A DNA stretch of 29,249 nt from UBA830 sp002295635 (GTDB taxonomy: Bacteria; Pseudomonadota; Alphaproteobacteria; MPNO01; UBA830), in contig DBHK01000024.1 of NCBI GenBank assembly GCA_002295635.1, forward strand, positions 1 to 29,249. The letters are read 5' to 3'. How positions within the stretch are numbered: position 1 is the stretch's first letter; the number at the start of each line of letters is the position of its first letter. This document shows, one piece after another, positions 24,481-29,249 of this stretch. The position numbers were made by a program, and so were the translations under genes. The notes beneath the pieces are model-generated. The model was given only the letters and a program-made list of their open reading frames with translations. It ran no database searches and was not told the origin of the DNA.

Positions 24481-25476
24481 GTGGCGAAAAATATTCAAAT
24501 CACAATTGTTGCAGGCGATATGGACCGTATGGCCGCTATCAAGGACGGTCGGGTGGAGGTGGAGGGATGCGATGTGACATTCATTCCGATGGAGCCGGAG
24601 GAGGTTTTTTTCCGCGCTTTTCGTTATGCCGAATTCGATTGTTGCGAATTATCCTTTTCAAGCCATATGCGCGTAACGTCGCAGGGAAAGGCAGACTATG
24701 TTGGTATCCCGGCCTTCGTTAGCCGGGTGTTCCGTCATTCCGGTTTTTACATTCGGACAGACCGCGGAATCACCAAACCAGAGGACCTGCGAGGTAAACT
24801 CGTTGGTACGCCCGAGTATCAGATGACAGCTCCCGTCTGGATGCGTGGTATTTTGGACGACCAGTTTGGCGTTAAATCTAATGAGATACGCTGGAGATCG
24901 GGAGGGCAGGAGGAGGCGGGCCGCGATGAACGTACGCCGTTCATTGCGCCAGATGGTCTCGACCTCGAACCTATTCCGGAGGATCGGACGCTGGTCGAGA
25001 TGTTCGAGGCGGGCGAGCTTGATGCCCTGACTACGGCACGGGAGCCTTCCAGCTATACCCTTCAAAAGCCAAACATAGGGCGTTTGTTCCCGGACTTCAG
25101 AACTGTTGAAAAAGAGTATTACCGTGATACGGGTATTTTCCCAATCATGCATTTGATGGGTCTTCGAAAGGATCTTGCCGAAAAGCATCCTTGGCTCCCG
25201 GGTAGCCTCTATAAGGCTTTCTTAGAAGCCCGGGACATCGCGTATCAGGATGTGGCGAAGACCGCGGCGCTAAGCGTCGCCCTGCCATGGGTGGCTGCTG
25301 AACTTCGGGACACCGTAGCGCTGATGGGATCAGATTACTGGAAATACGGAATCGAGGAATGCCGGCACGAAATAGAGGCGTTGGCGCGTTATTCGTATAA
25401 CGACGGATTGTCAGAACGTTTAATGACGCCGGAAGACCTGTTCGCTGAGTCCACTTTCGATATATCGAAAATCTAA
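24481..25476 (+). CDS. 4,5-dihydroxyphthalate decarboxylase (Pht5)-like protein, copy 2
   Basis: This is a 331-residue cytosolic protein of the Pht5 group with the periplasmic-binding-protein-like fold but no signal peptide. Landmarks are FDCCELSFSSHM, FVSRVFRHSGFYIRTDRGI, KPEDLRGKLVGTPEY, GIFPIMHLMGLRKD and LFAESTFDI. It shares these blocks with copy 1 in the eight-gene operon but is clearly diverged, so the two are old paralogues. GTG start at 24481 with GAGG nine bases upstream. It is followed 29 bases later by an amidohydrolase gene; decarboxylase-like and amidohydrolase genes together suggest degradation of a carboxylated ring compound. Confidence 0.85.
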   Translation: MAKNIQITIVAGDMDRMAAIKDGRVEVEGCDVTFIPMEPEEVFFRAFRYAEFDCCELSFSSHMRVTSQGKADYVGIPAFVSRVFRHSGFYIRTDRGITKPEDLRGKLVGTPEYQMTAPVWMRGILDDQFGVKSNEIRWRSGGQEEAGRDERTPFIAPDGLDLEPIPEDRTLVEMFEAGELDALTTAREPSSYTLQKPNIGRLFPDFRTVEKEYYRDTGIFPIMHLMGLRKDLAEKHPWLPGSLYKAFLEARDIAYQDVAKTAALSVALPWVAAELRDTVALMGSDYWKYGIEECRHEIEALARYSYNDGLSERLMTPEDLFAESTFDISKI

Positions 25477-25505
25477 AAGACTGATTTTCACAAAAGAGGA
25501 CCAAA

Positions 25506-26693
25506 ATGGAGCTACCCTCCAGTGATGAAATCTATAGCCTGAAAGTTGATGACTTCGACACCGCACAGCTTTTGACAAATGCCGCGCGACAACGTGATGA
25601 ACGTGGTTTGAGGGATATTTTTATCGTTGACGCTGATTCCCATCACTACGAAACAGAGTCCGTCCGCGAGTTGCTAGAATATATAGAAGATCCTGTAATG
25701 CGACAGCTTTCTATGTCTGCTCTTGGGGTTGCGCGGAAGTCGCGCGGTTTTCCCTATTCTCGGGTTGGTTATCAAGATTTAGGAGGTCGTATAACGCGAG
25801 AACCGCTCCGGCAGTTGGAAAAAACCTCTGGAAATGGAGGGCATCGTGATGTCCAACTGGCCCATAAGCGCATGGACTCTATGGGTGTCGATATTGCGGT
25901 TCTATTGCCGACTCCGATGATGCTTATGGGCATGCACCCGCAGGTTGAGTTTGAAGCACAGATTGCAAGGGCGTATAATCGTTGGCTAGTCGAGAAAGTA
26001 CTCTCAGAGTCTGTTCGTCTTAAATCATTTGCTTATCTACCCTTTAATGACCCGGAAGCGTCCTATCGTATTGTTCAGGAATTCAAAGATGTACCTGGCA
26101 TCGTCGGTTTTCTTGTCACGTCGGTTCGACATAACGCGGTTCATGATAACGTCTATGCCAAGACCTACTCCGCGATACAGGAAGCGGGCAAGGTACTGTC
26201 ATTCCACACCGGCTACGACTGGGACGACCCTACTTTCGGGAGTCCGAGCCGATTCGTAGCGGTCCAAGCCATCGGTTATCCATTCTACAATGTAGTCCAT
26301 TGCGTGAATTGGCTATGTAACGCCATGAATGAACGTTTTCCAAATCTTGACGTTCTATGGATGGAAGGTGGGCTTGCGTGGATCCTATGGGTGAACCAGC
26401 GAATTGATTCTGAGTACCGGATGAGGTCCTCGGAAGTTCCCGGACTACGTAAACTACCGAGCGAATACCTACGGGATATGTATTACACCTCTCAGCCACT
26501 TGAGGCGGGTGATACTTACCTCCTTGAAAAGACTATGAAGGCGATCGACGCGGGCAACCAAGTCATTTATGCATCAAACTATCCGTTGCCTGACATGGAT
26601 GTCCCGTCGGTAATCTGGGATCTAGAATTTCTGAACGATATGCAGAAACGGAACATCTTGGGTGAAAATGCGCGGAAGCTTTTTCGTCTGTAG
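25506..26693 (+). CDS. amidohydrolase family protein (Amidohydro_2 type)
   Basis: This is a 395-residue TIM-barrel metal-dependent hydrolase or decarboxylase of the group that includes ACMSD and gamma-resorcylate decarboxylase. It has IVDADSHHYE near residue 41, in place of the usual DxHxH/E metal motif, RMDSMGVDIAVLLPT, VLSFHTGYDWDD and LDVLWMEGGLAW. The terminal motif, usually SDYPH with the catalytic Asp, reads ASNYPLPDMD here, so the Asp is Asn unless a neighbouring Asp substitutes. Start ATG 25506 with AAAGAGGA upstream. It pairs with the Pht5-like gene. Confidence 0.88.
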   Translation: MELPSSDEIYSLKVDDFDTAQLLTNAARQRDERGLRDIFIVDADSHHYETESVRELLEYIEDPVMRQLSMSALGVARKSRGFPYSRVGYQDLGGRITREPLRQLEKTSGNGGHRDVQLAHKRMDSMGVDIAVLLPTPMMLMGMHPQVEFEAQIARAYNRWLVEKVLSESVRLKSFAYLPFNDPEASYRIVQEFKDVPGIVGFLVTSVRHNAVHDNVYAKTYSAIQEAGKVLSFHTGYDWDDPTFGSPSRFVAVQAIGYPFYNVVHCVNWLCNAMNERFPNLDVLWMEGGLAWILWVNQRIDSEYRMRSSEVPGLRKLPSEYLRDMYYTSQPLEAGDTYLLEKTMKAIDAGNQVIYASNYPLPDMDVPSVIWDLEFLNDMQKRNILGENARKLFRL

Positions 26694-26738
26694 TAAATTA
26701 AAATTGTAGTAACCAGAATAGACTATGGTTTATCTGGA

Positions 26739-26927
26739 TTGTTATCCGTCAAAATGCCGGTAGTAGGGGGTGTGAGCATATTTGGTTCCACTCGGTTGTC
26801 GGGAAAGACAGTTCTGAAATGTCATTATATCGATCCGAACGATGAAGTTGGTGGGCGACTGGAGGCATTACTTGGTCATCCGGCTGCACTCTGCTTAAAT
26901 CAAAATGGGCGGTTAAGTTACTGTTGA
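26739..26927 (+). CDS. uncertain small ORF between amidohydrolase and MBL genes
   Basis: A 62-codon frame (TTG 26739, or ATG 26754) has protein-like composition (GKTVLKCHYIDPNDEVGG, LGHPAALCLNQNGRL) and ends in Cys-TGA. Beyond the TGA the frame stays open 14 more codons to a TAA that overlaps the ATG of the next gene by one base (TAATG). There is no Shine-Dalgarno site and no family I recognise. It could be a remnant, a small protein or chance. Confidence 0.25.
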   Translation: MLSVKMPVVGGVSIFGSTRLSGKTVLKCHYIDPNDEVGGRLEALLGHPAALCLNQNGRLSYC

Positions 26928-26971
26928 GAGAAATTTTCTGCTTTGTTTGATTGCCCGGGGGAGGTTGAATA

Positions 26972-27847
26972 ATGGATATGAGGATTGGTAATTTTTCTGT
27001 CGGCGAAGTGATGGAATGGCAGGGTGTATATCGCGATCCATTGGAAATGTACCCGGACGCATCGCAGCTGGAAATAGATGCACACCGAGGATGGCTTGAG
27101 CCGCACAGTATTGATCCAGAGACCGGGAACGTGATCATGGCCTTTCGGAGCTACTTGATCCGGACTGAGCGGCTTACCATCTTGGTAGATGCGTGTGTAG
27201 GTAATGATAAAGAACGACCCGTCCGCCCTAGCTGGCACAAGCAGAAATGGCCCTGGATGGACAATCTCCGGGCGCAAGGTGTAAACCCGGACCAAATAGA
27301 TATCGTTATGTGCACCCATTTGCACACCGATCACGTTGGCTGGAATACTAAGCTTGAAGACGGTCGCTGGGTGCCCACTTTTCCCAACGCAAACTATCTA
27401 TTCCACAAAACCGAATACGATTATTGGGAAGAAGAGCACAAATCTCAGGCCTGGGCTCGGGATGCATTCATCGATAGCGTCCTTCCCGTAGTTGAGGCCG
27501 GCAAAGCGGTGATGGTATCCGGCGATCACGAAATTGATCACGGGCTATGGTTGGAACATACCCCTGGACACACACCTGGTGCAGTCTGTTTACATGCGGA
27601 AAACGCCGGTTCTCATGGTATTTTTTGTGGTGATCTTATGCATCACCCATTGCAAGTGCCAGAGTCACAGTGGTCCAGCATATTTTGTGAAGACCCAGAC
27701 CTGTCACGTAAAACCAGGATGGCCTTTGTGGATCGTCACGCGGAAACGGATACTATGATACTTCCCGCTCATTTTGCGGATGTAGGTGGTGGACACATCG
27801 TGGCCGGTGGGCCGGATGGTAAACCTATTTTTGAGTTTTCGCGTTAA
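26972..27847 (+). CDS. MBL-fold metallo-hydrolase
   Basis: This is a 291-residue metallo-beta-lactamase-fold hydrolase, cytosolic, with a complete di-metal site: THLHTDH (His116, His118, Asp120, His121), His200 in TPGHTPG, Asp221 in FCGDLMHHP and His267 in LPAHFADVGGG. The N-terminal half resembles the quorum-quenching lactonase and related hydrolase group. It probably opens a lactone or cleaves a thioester or other ester; the substrate is unknown. It has an excellent Shine-Dalgarno site (GGGGGAGG) eight bases before the ATG. The next gene follows 30 bases later, probably in the same transcript. Confidence 0.9.
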   Translation: MDMRIGNFSVGEVMEWQGVYRDPLEMYPDASQLEIDAHRGWLEPHSIDPETGNVIMAFRSYLIRTERLTILVDACVGNDKERPVRPSWHKQKWPWMDNLRAQGVNPDQIDIVMCTHLHTDHVGWNTKLEDGRWVPTFPNANYLFHKTEYDYWEEEHKSQAWARDAFIDSVLPVVEAGKAVMVSGDHEIDHGLWLEHTPGHTPGAVCLHAENAGSHGIFCGDLMHHPLQVPESQWSSIFCEDPDLSRKTRMAFVDRHAETDTMILPAHFADVGGGHIVAGGPDGKPIFEFSR

Positions 27848-27877
27848 CGCCTTTAAATAGGAGATGGGAGAAATACT

Positions 27878-28789
27878 TTGACCGATATTGGCTTCATCGG
27901 CCTTGGAAATATGGGAGCGCCTCTGGCACGTCGTCTTTTAAAAGATCACACCCTCTACGTATGGGATCTGAATCCGGCGGCAGTCCAATCGGTGGTTGCG
28001 GAAGGGGCTATTGCAGCGAATGGACCCAATGGAATTGCGGCCTCGGGGGCACAACTTATCATCACTTGTCTTCCGACTTCTGCTCAGGTCGAGGAGGTGA
28101 TTTTCGGATCCGATGGTCTAAAAAACAACCTTTCGGCAGGAATGCTCATTGCGGATATGACAACCGGTGATCCCTTGGTCACGAAGGACATGTCGACGCG
28201 TCTAAACGAAGACGGAGTTTCTCTCATAGATGCACCGGTTTCGGGCGGTGTTGCTGGCGCGGAGGCGGGAACGATCGCGATCATGATTGGCGCACCCGCA
28301 GATGTTTTCGAAAATGTAAAGCCCCACCTTGAAGCAATTAGTCCGAATATCTTTCACGCGGGCGATATCGGAGCGGGGCATTCCATGAAATTGATAAATA
28401 ACATGATTTCGTCTTGTATACGTTTGGCTACATTCGAGGGACTGGCGTTGGCAACAAAAATCGGAATCGAGCCGATGCGATTTTCAGAGATACTTGCGAA
28501 GGGTTCGGCGAGGGGCTACATCGCCGATACGACACTGCCAACCCACATTATACCCGGGAGGGTAGAGCAGGGCTTTGGACTTGCATTGATGCATAAGGAC
28601 TTGACCCTTGCGACCAAGCTCGGACAGGATATGAAAGCGCCTCTGACAACTGGAAATTATGCGCGAGAAGTATTCCGAATGGCCTTGAACGAGTTGGGCG
28701 AAGATGTCGATATTTCTCAGATAATACGGGTATTTGAACGCGCCGCAGATGTCGACGTTTGCGAAGCGCAGAAGAGACTCGAAAACTGA
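27878..28789 (+). CDS. 3-hydroxyisobutyrate dehydrogenase-like beta-hydroxyacid dehydrogenase
   Basis: This is a 303-residue NAD(P)-dependent beta-hydroxyacid dehydrogenase (3-hydroxyisobutyrate, tartronate-semialdehyde and 6-phosphogluconate dehydrogenase relatives). It has the N-terminal GFIGLGNMGAPLARRL nucleotide site, the substrate-binding DAPVSGG (118-124) and the catalytic Lys171 in GAGHSMKLINN. The C-terminal helical domain is complete (LMHKDLTLATKLG). The start is TTG at 27878 with GGGAG seven bases before. It is the last gene of the plus-strand run. Confidence 0.92.
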   Translation: MTDIGFIGLGNMGAPLARRLLKDHTLYVWDLNPAAVQSVVAEGAIAANGPNGIAASGAQLIITCLPTSAQVEEVIFGSDGLKNNLSAGMLIADMTTGDPLVTKDMSTRLNEDGVSLIDAPVSGGVAGAEAGTIAIMIGAPADVFENVKPHLEAISPNIFHAGDIGAGHSMKLINNMISSCIRLATFEGLALATKIGIEPMRFSEILAKGSARGYIADTTLPTHIIPGRVEQGFGLALMHKDLTLATKLGQDMKAPLTTGNYAREVFRMALNELGEDVDISQIIRVFERAADVDVCEAQKRLEN

Positions 28790-29249
28790 AAGATTCGCGA
28801 AATTATATTTTATCACACTCGCAATAAAGTAGTAATGAGTTGAGCTTTATATTGTTGCGGTGCCTAATCAGGCAGTAGATATCCATTTTGAGGTTTGCAT
28901 CGCGTTCAATTTCATTGTGAACCTGCGGTAGGCTTTTTTATCTCGTTGTATCCCGTGTCTCGACATACGCCCAAAAATTATATGGAGATTCCAGAAATTT
29001 AATGTCTGGAATACCTCACCAACGGTCAATACCGGAGCGCGGTGGGCATGGAGAAGACGGAATAACCACAACCTGTTGTTGTGATTCGCGAAGAAGCTTC
29101 TACAAGTTGTATTGCGGCATCACCCAGGCCGCTGCAGTTCTATGTAAACTGCGCTGACCAAATCGCGTCCCGGCGTTCCGACCCACCCATGCGCCGGGAC
29201 GCGTACTTGTTTAGAGTATATTTCATGACGGAATTTGGGCAAAAAAAAT
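28790..29249. other. gene-free stretch with several inverted repeats
   Basis: About 460 bases without a supportable gene. It contains TGCCT-N4-AGGCA (28861-28874), ATTCCAG-N11-CTGGAAT (28988-29012), CACAAC-N5-GTTGTG (29067-29083) and a perfect 12-bp GC-rich repeat (29164-29175 with 29192-29203). An ATG at 29225 opens a frame to the window end (MTEFGQKK), possibly a gene start, but only eight codons are visible. Confidence 0.45.
29164..29203. repeat. perfect 12-bp inverted repeat, 16-nt loop
   Basis: CGCGTCCCGGCG and CGCCGGGACGCG pair over 12 bases with no mismatch around a 16-base loop. There is no T-run on either side, so it is not a standard terminator. It could be a structured RNA, a REP-like palindrome or a protein-binding site. 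Confidence 0.6.

Overview
The window reads as bacterial chromosome from a Gram-negative, metabolically versatile organism, most likely a free-living or host-associated (marine-type) alphaproteobacterium. The grounds are a TRAP transporter, an Mla-type ABC ATPase, many SDR, GMC, 2OG-Fe and CoA-transferase genes, moderate GC by eye, and frequent GTG/TTG starts preceded by clear Shine-Dalgarno sites. The lineage is inference. No integrase, IS element, phage gene, CRISPR array or transcription-factor gene was seen.

Layout. (1) 1-23 is the 3' end of a tRNA (probably Pro). (2) 444-8298 is a transport and sugar-acid block: a class II aldolase, an MFS carrier, a TRAP receptor (dctP, + strand) facing its membrane subunits (dctM and dctQ, - strand), a lone Mla-like ABC ATPase and a second MFS pump. 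(3) 14793 down to 8286 is a tight eight-gene minus-strand operon: a two-subunit CoA-transferase/IpdAB-like enzyme, a Pht5-like (4,5-dihydroxyphthalate decarboxylase family) protein, a hotdog thioesterase and four tandem paralogous short-chain dehydrogenases. It looks like a catabolic route for CoA-linked ring or branched acids and does not match a pathway I can name. (4) 14834-17265 (+) holds a lipocalin-like protein, a zinc-free MDR oxidoreductase and a glutathione S-transferase. (5) 21616 down to 17449 (-) holds a 2OG-Fe(II) oxygenase, a FrnE/DsbA-like thiol oxidoreductase, a GMC oxidoreductase and a decayed phytanoyl-CoA dioxygenase gene. (6) 21800-28789 (+) holds a DadA-like FAD oxidase, a malate/lactate dehydrogenase-family enzyme, a second Pht5-like protein, an amidohydrolase, an MBL hydrolase and a 3-hydroxyisobutyrate dehydrogenase-like enzyme. 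(7) 28790-29249 is non-coding with strong inverted repeats.

The most striking observation is the FrnE-like gene at 19915-20547. Its redox CPWC motif is encoded TGA-Pro-Trp-Cys. The gene has a strong Shine-Dalgarno site and ATG, and an intact 195-codon frame after the TGA. A 7-bp hairpin with a CGUGC loop lies about 20 nt downstream, in bacterial SECIS geometry. This makes it a good selenoprotein candidate, although an adjacent gene is a genuine pseudogene and recent decay must be excluded. The second point of interest is the four-SDR operon, with its shared unusual active-site and C-terminal signatures and a near-identical 47-nt tract suggesting gene conversion.
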